The notes under the pieces were generated by a model. It worked only from the letters and a program-made list of their open reading frames with translations. It had not been told where the DNA came from and did not search any database. Made by a program: the position numbers and the translations under genes. From an uncultured Prevotellaceae bacterium (GTDB lineage: Bacteria > Bacteroidota > Bacteroidia > Bacteroidales > Bacteroidaceae), in NCBI GenBank assembly GCA_947176895.1, contig CAMWSK010000005.1, positions 32,873-96,872 of the forward strand: 64,000 nt of DNA, given 5' to 3'. Below, piece after piece: positions 27,245 to 37,100 of this stretch. Numbering within the stretch: position 1 is the first letter of the stretch; every line of letters starts with the position of its first letter.

Positions 27245-27264
27245 ACCTTATTTATAAGGAGGAG

Positions 27265-29349
27265 TCAGAGGCCCAACTCCTTTATCAGATTTTCTGCCTT
27301 ACCCCACTTGTCGATGATGTAAAGCACATAGCGGATATCCACGCCAATACAGCGCTGCAGATCGTTGTCGAACGAGATGTCGCCCGACATGGCCTCCCAG
27401 TTGCCGTCAAAAGCCAGGCCGATGACCTCGCCCTTGCCATTGAACATGGGAGAACCGCTGTTGCCGCCCGTAATGTCGTTATTGGAGAGGAAGCAAAGGT
27501 TAAGATCGCCCGTGCGTGCATCGGCATAGCGGCCAAAGTCCTTTGACTTCAACAGATTGGTGATATCCTCCGGGAACTTATAGTCGGGATTCTCCTGTTG
27601 CTTGGCAGCCTTATCCAAAAGGCTCTGCGAAGTGGTGTAGTAGTCATAGTGCTGCCCCTGGCTGGTGTAGTCCTGGATATAGCCATAACTCAGGCGCATC
27701 GAGAAGTTGGCATCGCTGTAATGGGCACTCTCCTGGTCATATTCCAGGATAGCCTGGGTGAGCATGTGCTCGTTATAAGTGATATTCTCGCTCATTTCCT
27801 TAACCTCATCGGTAGCCATGTTGCGGGCAAACTCCCGGATACTTTGGGCATAAAGCATGGCGGGGTCTGTCTGAACCAACAGGCTGTCGGCCTCAAACTT
27901 CTGAGCCGCATCGGGGCGGGTGACCACCGTATTGTCAAACACCCACTTGGCATAGTCCTGATAGTTGCCCTTAAATTGGCTGTCGATTACCTGATAAATG
28001 GAAGGCAGGAACTCAGAAGACACCTGTTTGCGATAGTTCTCGAGCAGGGCAGCCATCACATCCTGATCCAAAGAAGCATCATAATCCTTCAGGAAAGCAG
28101 CCTGACGCTCGGTCCATACCGCGGAACCGCCGTTGAAAATAGATGCCAGACGGAAAAGTTCGATACCACGCACGAAGGTCTCGGAAAAGAAACCGGAAGC
28201 CCTCACAAACTGGAAGCGGTAGCCATAATCACGCTTCAACTCATCAAACATTTTACCAAAACGACGGGTAAGAGCCTCGTCCACCTGATACCAAGTGCGG
28301 ATGTCGTTCTCCAAATCCTGCTTCAGACCTATCACATTCAAGTCCTTGATAGCCTTGTTCATGCCGATGGAGTTCTTCCAATAGTTGCTGCTTGAGGCGA
28401 ACTTGGATGCATACTTGATGCCCACAACACGATCGGCCTCCATACGTTTCTTCCAAATGTCCTGCTTCAGGCCGCGCACCTGAATCATGCTCACATTGAT
28501 GCCGTTGACACGTTCGTTGATGCCAAAACTGCTGAGATAGCGGCTGGTGCTACCGGGATAACCGATGGTCATACAGTAATCGCCGGGCATGTAGCCGTCC
28601 AGGCTCACCTTGGCATAACGCTTCACCTTCAGAGGCTGGTTGTCCTCGCTGTAGTCGGCAGGCTCGCCATTGGCATCGGCATAGATGCGGAACACGCTGA
28701 AGTCACAGGTCTGACGGGGCCACATCCAGTTGTCGGTATCGCCACCGAACTTACCCACGGTCTCGGGTGCGGTGAAAGCCAGGCGGATGTCGGTATAGGT
28801 CTTATAGATACTCACATAGAAGGCATTGCCATTGTAATAGTTCTTCACCAGGCAATACTTTCCCTCGTTATTATGTCTGTACTCATTCTCCACGGCTGTC
28901 ATCACGCTGTCCAGCTTCTCGATGCCCAGCCCGTCCATGGCACGCATTACGCGGCCCGTACAATCCTCGGTACGCTCAAGGAAACGGACAAAGAGACCCT
29001 CGGCAGGGCGCTCCTGTTCACGGGAATGTGCCACAAAACCATTCTTCAGAATATCGTCCTCGGGAGTGGAGAGCGACTGGATAGCGCCAAAGCCGCAATG
29101 GTGATTGGTGAACACCAATCCATCGGGACTTACCACCACGCCGGAGCAGAAGTCCCCGAAATCGACAACGGCATCCTTCAAGCTCTCGCCCTCGGGATTA
29201 TAAAGTTGCCGGGGGGTAAGTTGCAAACCCAATTCCTTCATCACCTTTTCCGTGCGGTGATCAATCTTGTTCAGCATCCACATGCCTTCGTCGGCGTGAG
29301 CGGAGAAGGCACCAAGCATTGCCACAAAGGCAAAAAAAGTTTTCTTCAT
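27265..29349 (-). CDS. S46-family dipeptidyl-peptidase (DPP7/DPP11 type)
   Basis: A 694-residue periplasmic serine peptidase with a signal peptide (MKKTFFAFVAMLGAFSAHA). The start of the mature part (DEGMWML) and the NHHCGFG motif with its catalytic His at about 83-84 are S46 hallmarks; the catalytic Ser is Ser631 in GNSGSP. It releases dipeptides from peptide N-termini. In P. gingivalis DPP11, Arg673 (18 after Ser655, from memory) gives Asp/Glu preference and DPP7 has Gly there. The residue 18 after Ser631 here is Gly649 (FDGNWE), which points to DPP7-like preference for hydrophobic residues. It follows the helicase gene by 23 bp. Confidence 0.93.
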   Translation of the reverse strand: MKKTFFAFVAMLGAFSAHADEGMWMLNKIDHRTEKVMKELGLQLTPRQLYNPEGESLKDAVVDFGDFCSGVVVSPDGLVFTNHHCGFGAIQSLSTPEDDILKNGFVAHSREQERPAEGLFVRFLERTEDCTGRVMRAMDGLGIEKLDSVMTAVENEYRHNNEGKYCLVKNYYNGNAFYVSIYKTYTDIRLAFTAPETVGKFGGDTDNWMWPRQTCDFSVFRIYADANGEPADYSEDNQPLKVKRYAKVSLDGYMPGDYCMTIGYPGSTSRYLSSFGINERVNGINVSMIQVRGLKQDIWKKRMEADRVVGIKYASKFASSSNYWKNSIGMNKAIKDLNVIGLKQDLENDIRTWYQVDEALTRRFGKMFDELKRDYGYRFQFVRASGFFSETFVRGIELFRLASIFNGGSAVWTERQAAFLKDYDASLDQDVMAALLENYRKQVSSEFLPSIYQVIDSQFKGNYQDYAKWVFDNTVVTRPDAAQKFEADSLLVQTDPAMLYAQSIREFARNMATDEVKEMSENITYNEHMLTQAILEYDQESAHYSDANFSMRLSYGYIQDYTSQGQHYDYYTTSQSLLDKAAKQQENPDYKFPEDITNLLKSKDFGRYADARTGDLNLCFLSNNDITGGNSGSPMFNGKGEVIGLAFDGNWEAMSGDISFDNDLQRCIGVDIRYVLYIIDKWGKAENLIKELGL

Positions 29350-29372
29350 CTATTTATTTATATATATTTTTG

Positions 29373-31304
29373 TTATTTCTTTTTCTTCTTGGGATATCGC
29401 CGTGCCCAACCCTCCTCGCTGAAATCGGGTTCGGGGCCTTGCAGATCGTTGTTCTTTTCGGGATGAAGGAATTTCATCCAATCCTCCTTCTTATATTGCT
29501 TCCCACGAGGCATATCGTCCTCAATGTCGTTACGGTTGTCGCCTTTCTTCTTGCTTTTCCTGCCAAAGTCGTCACGCTTCTTGCCACGCTCCTCGCGGGC
29601 ATCACGCCGACTACCACGGGTCTTGTCGGCCTTGCGTTCCTGGGTACCGTTTCCCTCGGCATCAGCCACCTCCACGGTTATCTTGCGGCCATGCACCTTC
29701 ACTCCGCACAAAGCATCGACCACCCGCTCGGCATCCCGTTCGTTCACCTCGATAAAAGAAAAGTTTTTCATGAGGTCTATGCGGCCGATGTCCACTTTTC
29801 CGCCGCGCACATGGTCGTTAATGAGTTTGATAAGCTCCTTGGCATAGAAACCGTCCATCTTGCTCACGGGGCAGAACAGACGGGTGTAACCGGTTTCGGG
29901 TGTACGGTCACCTTTCTTGCGCTTGCCCCCTCGCTCTTCTTTGCTTCCCTTGCCGGGTTTCACGTCCTCAATCTCGGGAGCACTGGCATAGTATTGCAGG
30001 AAGCGACCGAACTCACGGCTCACCACGCGCTTGATCAGGTCGTCCTTGTCCAGCCATTCCAGGCGCTTGGTCACCTCGGGCATGAAGGGAGCGATTTCCT
30101 CTTCATCCACCTCCACGCGCTCTATCTGGTCTATCACATGATAAAGTTGCTTGCCGCAGATGTCGCGGGGCTCGGGAAGCGTACCGCGCACAAATTCCTT
30201 TTGAATTACCTTCTCCACCAGTTTGATGCGGTGATGCTCTCTCACATGCACGATGCTGATGCTGGTACCTTTCTTGCCGGCTCGGCCTGTTCTGCCACTG
30301 CGGTGGGTGTAGTTCTCCGTATCATCAGGCATACCGTAATTTATCACGTGGGTCAGGTCGTCCACATCCAGTCCGCGTGCTGCCACATCAGTGGCCACCA
30401 ACAATTGGGTGCGATGCTGGCGGAATTTTTGCATGGTCAGGTCACGCTGCTGCTGACTGAGTTCTCCGTGCAGGGCATCGGCATTGTAACCGTCGCGGAT
30501 AAGGTTGTCGGCCACCTGCTGTGTCTCCATGCGGGTGCGACAGAAAATGATGGCATAGATGCGGGGATAGAAATCCACCACGCGCTTCAGTGCGGCATAC
30601 TTATCCTTGGCCTGCACCATATAATAAATATGGTTTACGTTCTCGCTTCCCTCATTGCGCGACCCCACTTGAATAGTATGGGCCTCATGCAGATAGTTGT
30701 TGGCGATGCGTTCTATCTCCTTGCTCATCGTAGCACTGAACAGCAAGGTGTTGTGCTCGCCGTCCATACCCTCGAGGATAGCGTCCAAGTCCTCTTGGAA
30801 ACCCATCGAGAGCATCTCATCGGCCTCGTCCAGCACCAGATTGTGCACACTCTGAAGCTGTGCGGCACCACGACGCATCAGGTCTATCAGTCGGCCCGGG
30901 GTGGCCACAATCACGTCAACACCCTTTTTCAACGCACGTATTTGAGGCTCGATATTCGCACCTCCGTACACAGCCAACACCCGCACATCGGGCATGAACT
31001 TGGCAAAGCCTTCCAAATCATCGGCGATTTGCAAACACAACTCGCGAGTAGGACTGAGAATCAACGCACGGGGCACACCGGGCTGGCCGCCACGCCGGAT
31101 AAATTGCCACAGGATGTGCAGCAGAGGCAGTCCATAGGCCGCCGTCTTACCCGTTCCCGTCTGGGCCAATGCCACCAGATCCCCCTCATTTTGCAACAGA
31201 TGAGGGATCACCTGCTCCTGCACAGGCATAGGATGTTCGTAACCCTGTTCTTCCACGGCCTGCAACAATTCGTCACACAAACCCAATTCGCTAAATGTCG
31301 TCAT
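29373..31304 (-). CDS. DEAD-box RNA helicase with DbpA-type RNA-binding domain
   Basis: A 643-residue helicase. The Q motif is near residue 29, Walker A AQTGTGKT at 47-54, DEAD at 159-162, then SAT, and motif VI HRSGRTGRAG. After the helicase core comes a DbpA-like RNA-binding domain (RLFCPVSKMDGFYAKELIKL to HGRKITVEVADA) and a long Lys/Arg/Glu-rich tail of about 80 residues. Proteins of this kind (DeaD/CsdA-like) remodel rRNA or mRNA, often in the cold. The gene has its own promoter at 31340-31347, divergent from the M24 peptidase. Confidence 0.94.
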   Translation of the reverse strand: MTTFSELGLCDELLQAVEEQGYEHPMPVQEQVIPHLLQNEGDLVALAQTGTGKTAAYGLPLLHILWQFIRRGGQPGVPRALILSPTRELCLQIADDLEGFAKFMPDVRVLAVYGGANIEPQIRALKKGVDVIVATPGRLIDLMRRGAAQLQSVHNLVLDEADEMLSMGFQEDLDAILEGMDGEHNTLLFSATMSKEIERIANNYLHEAHTIQVGSRNEGSENVNHIYYMVQAKDKYAALKRVVDFYPRIYAIIFCRTRMETQQVADNLIRDGYNADALHGELSQQQRDLTMQKFRQHRTQLLVATDVAARGLDVDDLTHVINYGMPDDTENYTHRSGRTGRAGKKGTSISIVHVREHHRIKLVEKVIQKEFVRGTLPEPRDICGKQLYHVIDQIERVEVDEEEIAPFMPEVTKRLEWLDKDDLIKRVVSREFGRFLQYYASAPEIEDVKPGKGSKEERGGKRKKGDRTPETGYTRLFCPVSKMDGFYAKELIKLINDHVRGGKVDIGRIDLMKNFSFIEVNERDAERVVDALCGVKVHGRKITVEVADAEGNGTQERKADKTRGSRRDAREERGKKRDDFGRKSKKKGDNRNDIEDDMPRGKQYKKEDWMKFLHPEKNNDLQGPEPDFSEEGWARRYPKKKKK

Positions 31305-31339
31305 GAATGCTTTTAAACTATCTTTTTGATTTCAAACTG

Positions 31340-31347
31340 CAAAGATA
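31340..31347 (-). promoter_or_regulatory. -7 promoter box for DEAD-box helicase gene
   Basis: TATCTTTG on the minus strand, 35 nt before the ATG, only 14 bp away from the opposing box. Confidence 0.6.
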
Positions 31348-31361
31348 ACCAAAAAAATCGC

Positions 31362-31369
31362 TATATTTG
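31362..31369 (+). promoter_or_regulatory. -7 promoter box for M24-C1 peptidase operon
   Basis: TATATTTG, 34 nt before the ATG at 31404. Confidence 0.6.
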
Positions 31370-31403
31370 CATAAACTAACCGTTAAAAGCCCGTTATTAC
31401 ACC

Positions 31404-32810
31404 ATGCTTTTCACCAAACAGACTTATATGCAACGCCGTCAGGTGTTGCAAAACCGCATAAAAAGCGGACTTGTGTTGCTCTTCGGCAACAACGATTCTC
31501 CATATAATTATCCCTCCAACACCTATGCCTTCCGGCAAGACAGCTCCTTCCTATATTACTTCGGACAACACCGTGAAGGTCTGGTTGGCGTGATTGATGT
31601 AGACAACAACCGCCAGTATCTTTTGGGTAACGATGTGGACATTGAGGACATCGTGTGGATGGGACAAGTGGCCTCCGTAGCCGACATGGCTGCCGAATGC
31701 GGCGTTGAGCACAGCGGTCCCATGAAGGAATTGGCCACCTTGGTCGAAGCTGCCCGCAAACAGGGACGCCCCATTCACTTCCTTCCCCCTTATCGTTTCG
31801 ATATTCAAATCCAGTTGATGGACCTTACGGGCATCCATCCCCGTGACCAGCGTGCCGCAGCCAGCGTGGAGCTGATTCACGCCGTTGTTGACCAGCGTGC
31901 CGTGAAGACCGCCGAAGAGGTGGCCGAGATAGAGCGTGCCTGCGCCATCGGCTACGAAATGCACACCACCGCCATGCGCCTCTGCCGCCCCGGCGTCACC
32001 GAACAATACATCAGTGGTCAAATCGAGGGCATCGCCCGCAGCAAAGGCCAGGGTGTCAGTTTCGGCAACATCGTCACCATGCACGGCGAGATCATGCACG
32101 GCAATCCCTCGCCCCGCTCGTTGGAGGCTGGTCGCCTGATGCTGTGCGACGCCGGTGCCGAGACCAACGAAATCTACTGCTCCGACAACACCCGCACCAC
32201 CCCCATCTCGGGCACGTTCACCCAGAAGCAAAAGGAAATCTATTCCATCGTAGAGGAGTGTCACGACCTGGCGCTTTCCCTGGCCGCCCCTAACGTGAAG
32301 TGGTGGGACGTGCATTTTGGCGTTGCCCGCCTGATGACCGAACGCCTGAAAGAACTGGGACTGATGAAAGGTGACACCGACGAGGCCGTGACAGCCGGAG
32401 CGCACGCACTCTTCTTCCCCCACGGATTGGGCCACATGATGGGCATGGACGTGCACGACATGGAGGGACTGGGGCAGACCTACGTGGGTTTCGATGATGA
32501 AGTGCAACCCAACCTCAGTCAATTCGGCACCAATGCCTTACGCTGCGGCCGACGCATGCAGGAGGGATGGGTGATGACCGACGAGCCGGGCATCTATTTC
32601 ATCCCTGCCCTTATCGACGACTGGCGTACACGCGGCCACAACGCCCAATACCTGAACTTCGACAAGATCGAGACCTACAAGGACTTCGGCGGCATTCGCA
32701 TCGAAGATGACATTCTTATCACCCGCGACGGTTGCCGCTTCCTGGGCGACCGACTCATCCCCTACCATATAAAAGATGTAGAGGACTTCCTCGCAGCAAG
32801 AAACAACTAA
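31404..32810 (+). CDS. Xaa-Pro aminopeptidase-like (M24B) metallopeptidase
   Basis: A 468-residue M24 peptidase. An N-terminal aminopeptidase-P domain (FRQDSSFLYYFGQHREGL) is followed by the pita-bread catalytic domain with metal ligands Asp in LCDAGAETNE and CSDNTR, His in HGLGHMMGMDVHD, and Glu in TDEPGIYF and GGIRIEDD. It removes an N-terminal residue preceding proline. There is no signal peptide, so it acts in the cytoplasm. The C1 peptidase gene follows after 27 bp, forming a peptidase pair. Confidence 0.94.
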   Translation: MLFTKQTYMQRRQVLQNRIKSGLVLLFGNNDSPYNYPSNTYAFRQDSSFLYYFGQHREGLVGVIDVDNNRQYLLGNDVDIEDIVWMGQVASVADMAAECGVEHSGPMKELATLVEAARKQGRPIHFLPPYRFDIQIQLMDLTGIHPRDQRAAASVELIHAVVDQRAVKTAEEVAEIERACAIGYEMHTTAMRLCRPGVTEQYISGQIEGIARSKGQGVSFGNIVTMHGEIMHGNPSPRSLEAGRLMLCDAGAETNEIYCSDNTRTTPISGTFTQKQKEIYSIVEECHDLALSLAAPNVKWWDVHFGVARLMTERLKELGLMKGDTDEAVTAGAHALFFPHGLGHMMGMDVHDMEGLGQTYVGFDDEVQPNLSQFGTNALRCGRRMQEGWVMTDEPGIYFIPALIDDWRTRGHNAQYLNFDKIETYKDFGGIRIEDDILITRDGCRFLGDRLIPYHIKDVEDFLAARNN

Positions 32811-32837
32811 TCCATAATTATAACAATTTTCATACCC

Positions 32838-34040
32838 ATGAACAAATTTATCATTCTGGCTTTGGCTGCATGCATGTCGCTGCCCGCCACGGCACAAGAG
32901 AAGAAGGCCGACAACGACTCGCTGGTCTTCACCACTGTGATCGAGAACCCCGTCACAAGCATCAAGAACCAAAACAACAGTGGCACCTGCTGGGCCTACA
33001 GTTCCTATGCCTTCCTGGAGAGCGAGATTCTGAAGAAGCATCCCGAGATGACCGACATCGACCTCTGCGAGAGCTTCCTCGTGAGTAACACCTACATGGA
33101 CCGCGCCGACCGCCACGTGCGTACCCATGGCGATGCCAGCTTCTCACAAGGCGGTTCGTTCTACGATGCCATCTATGGCATGAAGCACTGCGGCCTGGTG
33201 CCCGAGGGTGTAATGCCCTACCCCATCACCCCCTATGGCGACAGCCTGTTTAACTTCACCAACTTCTTCCCCCCCATGGAAGCCTACGTGAGCGCTATCG
33301 CCAAGAGCGATGCCAAGAAAATCAATCCCATATGGAAGAAGAGCGTGCAGGGCATGATCAACGACTACTTCGGTCAGGCTCCCACCGAGTTCACCTATAA
33401 GGGCAAGACCTACACACCCCAGAGTTTCGTGGAGTATGTAGGCCTGAATCCCGATGACTATGTGAGCCTCACCTCCTACACCCACCACCCCTTCTACGAG
33501 AGCTTCATCCTCGAGATTCAGGACAACTGGCGCTGGGCAAGTTCATACAATCTCCCCCTCAACGAGTTCATGGAGGTGATGGAGCAGGCCGTACGCAACG
33601 GCTACACTTTCGCTTGGGGTGCCGATGTCAGCGAGGCCGGCTTCAGCCGCCGCAACGGCAAGAACCTCTGCGTGGCCACCGTGCCCGCCACCAAGCAGAC
33701 CGCAGGCGTAGGCAGCGACCAGAGCCGCTGGACCGGTGAGAAGGCCGGTGCCAAGATTGCCGAAGCCGACAACGCAGGCGAACTGGAGATTACCCAGGAG
33801 ATGCGCCAGGAAGGCTATGACAACTGGGAAACCACCGACGACCACGGCATGCAGATTTATGGTATTGCCAAGGATCAGAACGGTAAGGAATATTTCATGA
33901 TGAAGAACTCCTGGGGCGAGTATGGTCCCTACAAGGGCTTCTGGTACGTAAGCAAACCTTACGTAGCCTACAAGACCATGAACATCATCGTCAACAAGAA
34001 CGCCGTTCCCAAGTCTATCCGCAAGAAACTGGGCATCTGA
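32838..34040 (+). CDS. C1-family cysteine peptidase, bleomycin hydrolase/PepC-like, exported
   Basis: A 400-residue papain-superfamily aminopeptidase of the PepC/BLMH branch. The active site is Cys51 (NSGTCWAYSS), His336 (DDHGMQIYG) and Asn357 (MKNSWGEYG). A signal peptide is present (MNKFIILALAACMSLPATA), so unlike classic PepC it is exported, as is common in Bacteroidales. It would trim peptides in the periplasm. It is the second gene of the M24-C1 operon and is followed by a strong terminator. Confidence 0.94.
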   Translation: MNKFIILALAACMSLPATAQEKKADNDSLVFTTVIENPVTSIKNQNNSGTCWAYSSYAFLESEILKKHPEMTDIDLCESFLVSNTYMDRADRHVRTHGDASFSQGGSFYDAIYGMKHCGLVPEGVMPYPITPYGDSLFNFTNFFPPMEAYVSAIAKSDAKKINPIWKKSVQGMINDYFGQAPTEFTYKGKTYTPQSFVEYVGLNPDDYVSLTSYTHHPFYESFILEIQDNWRWASSYNLPLNEFMEVMEQAVRNGYTFAWGADVSEAGFSRRNGKNLCVATVPATKQTAGVGSDQSRWTGEKAGAKIAEADNAGELEITQEMRQEGYDNWETTDDHGMQIYGIAKDQNGKEYFMMKNSWGEYGPYKGFWYVSKPYVAYKTMNIIVNKNAVPKSIRKKLGI

Positions 34041-34074
34041 TTCCCGCTCTTTATTTGATACCTCATTAATATAT

Positions 34075-34111
34075 AAGGGCCGCACGAAATCACACGTGCG
34101 GCCCTTTTTTC
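34075..34111. terminator. Intrinsic terminator after the C1 peptidase gene
   Basis: AAGGGCCGCAC pairs with GTGCGGCCCTT with a short loop and a following T-run. It lies between convergent genes (C1 peptidase and metH). Confidence 0.88.
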
Positions 34112-34156
34112 ATCCTCTACATGATGAACCACTCACCTATCGTTTTGACCGGCACA

Positions 34157-37100
34157 TCAGAGGAGGAAGTAGCGGGCACGGGGGGAGGCCAGGTAGAAGC
34201 CGGCCACAGAGCTGGAAGGGGAAAGGGCACCGTTGGCCGTGACCTTGACATCAATTAGCGAAGGGTCGATCAGCCGGACAAGACGATGCATCTGCAACTG
34301 GTCCGGCAATGACGGATAGCCGATGGCCGGACGTATACCACGATACCGGCCACGTCTGATTGTGTCAAGGTCCAGCGGTTCCTCGGGACTGTAACCCCAT
34401 ATAGAGGTGCGGACACGGTAGTGCAGCCACTCCGAGGTTGCTTCGGCCAGACGGTCGCATAGAGATTGCAACAACAGGTGCGAATATTCATCGCCGGACT
34501 CATCCAGACGTTTCCGCAGCAAGTCGCCGATTGAAACCATGAACACTCCGACATGGTCACCGTAGCCCTCGGGAGCGACGTAATCACTCAGCGACAACAA
34601 CTCACTGCGCTCGGCTTTCGGTGACTGACGCGGAGCATCAATGGCAACATCGTTCACGACAATACGGTTATGCTCCGGGGCTCCATACGCAGGCAGGATA
34701 TGGACCATTGCCCACATCATCGCCTCTTCGGCCTCGAGTGAGTCAAGCAAGGCTTCGGCTTCAGCCCGCAAAGTCTTGCCCTCCTCTGTGTCCGCCGGAG
34801 TCCGCCAGCAGTGGTGGAAATATATCCAGTTGATGAAGGGTCGGATTTCGGCCACATGAATATCATTCATCACCACAAGATTCCGATTCGCAGGTTCCGA
34901 AAGGGAGTCATTGTTCCAATCGGTTTTTATAGGTAAAGCATCCGGGGTGTCATGTTTGGATTTATGAGTCAGAGTCTCACGCAAAGCCTTGTGACAATCC
35001 TGTATTCGGATGTATTCACCTTCGGGATCAGCCAATATGCGACTGGCGGCCACAGGATTTTGAGCCGCGTCTGAAACGCGAAGCACGATTCCGTCATACA
35101 GAGGGGCAATCTTGACAGCCGTATGCAGATCGCTTGTGGCTGCTCCGCCAAGCAACAAGGGTATGCGCAGACCCGCACGCTGCAATGCAGCGGCGACGTT
35201 TGCCATCTCGTCAAGCGAGGGCGAGATCAAGCCGCTGAGACCGATGAAGTCCGGTTTGAGCCTGCAAGCCTCGCGCACGATGGTCTCGGCATCGACCTGG
35301 ACGCCTAAGTCCACTACCTCGAAATTGTTGCAACGCATCACAACGGCTGCGATATTCTTGCCTATGTCATGCACATCGCCCTTGACCGTTGCTACAATCA
35401 CCAGTCCTTTTGTCGCGCTTTTGTCCCTGTCGGATTCCAGCAAAGGTTTCAATATCTCGACTGCACGGTGCATTACACGTGCACTCTTCACCACCTGAGG
35501 CAGGAACATCCTGCCGGTTTCGAACAACTTGCCCACACGTTCCATTCCGGCCATCAGCGGACCTTCCACCACCGCATTGGCAGAGCCATGTCTGGACACC
35601 GATTCCATCAGGTCCGGTTGCAAGCCGGCATCATTGCCGGACATAAGCGCGTGGCATAGCCGTTCATCCACATCATCGGAGACCTCGGGGGAGGCTGCTT
35701 CGGGACTCCTGGCGGCATCCATAGCGTAATCGCCGGCAATGGAGGTGAGCCGTTCGGTGGCATCCGGCCGGCGGGCAAATATCACATCCTCGATGGCCTC
35801 CAACAGTTCATCCGGTATATCATCGTAAGTAACCTTAGCCCCCGGATCCATGATGGCCATGTCCAGACCGGCCTTGATGGCATGGTACAGGAATGCCGAA
35901 TGCATTGCCTGGCGAACGAAGTTGTTGCCCCGGAACGCAAACGACAGGTTGCTGATGCCTCCGGAAGTTTTGGCCCCCGTAAGATTCTGTTTGATCCAAC
36001 GGACGGCCTCGATGAAATCCAAAGCGTAGCGGTCATGTTCAGGTATGCCGGTGGCAACGGTCAGAACATTCGGATCAAAAATGATGTCACGGGGATTTAT
36101 ACCGGCCTTTTCAGTCAGAAGACGATAGGCACGCCGGCATATTTCTATCTTCCTGGGACAGGTGTCGGCTTGTCCGTGCTCGTCAAAGGCCATCACCACT
36201 ACCGCCGCCCCATGGGAATGAATGCACCGCGCCTCATCCAGGAACTGCCTCTCGCCATGTTTCAACGAGATGGAATTGATAATCGGTTTGCCCGGAACAT
36301 TGTGCAAGGCAGTCTGTATTACAGAAAATTGCGAGGAATCAATCATCCAGGGCACCGAAGACGCCAATGGGTCCGAACCCAATAGCCGCAGGAACTTCAT
36401 CATTTCCTGATTGGAGTCCAGCATCCCGTCGTCGACATTGATGTCCAGAATCATGGCGCCATCATCCACCTGCTTGCGGGCGATGGCCAGGGCTTCGTTG
36501 GCATTACCCTCCTTGATCAGACGGAGAAATTTGCGGCTGCCGGCCACGTTACACCTTTCACCGATATTGATGAAGCCCCGGTCATCGTGGAACTCCTCCA
36601 TCCCTGCCAGCCAGGGAAGTGGAGACGCGGAAGGCTGATGTACCGGTGCGTCTTTTGCGATTTTCGCCACCGCCGTTATGTGCGACGGATCCGTGCCGCA
36701 GCAACCGCCGATGATGTTGAGCGACCCCTCATTCAGCAGAGGGCCGATGACTTGAGAAAAGGATTCCGCTGTCTGGCTGTAATTGCCAAGACGGTCGGGG
36801 AGTCCGGCGTTTGGATAGAAAATGACCGGATAGGGAGAGACCGCCGCCAACCGGCGCAGATGGGGGACCAATGATTCCGGACCCGCTCCACAGTTAAACC
36901 CGACAGCGGCAGGGTTGAAATTCCCGATCATCGTCAGAACGGCTTCGGGGGTATGTCCCGACAGCAGACGTCCCGAGGCATCGCTGAGCGTCATGGACAC
37001 AACGACCGGAACATCAAGATTGCGTTCGGCCATAGCCTCCCGTATTCCCGACAGCTGTGCCTTGATGTTCAAGGCGTCGAAGCAGGTTTCAAGCAACAGC

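Noticed and set aside
29319..31316. Long open frame on the plus strand (665 codons) opposite the DEAD-box helicase
   Set aside because: It is antisense to a clear helicase gene with all motifs; long shadows are common in this GC-rich coding DNA.
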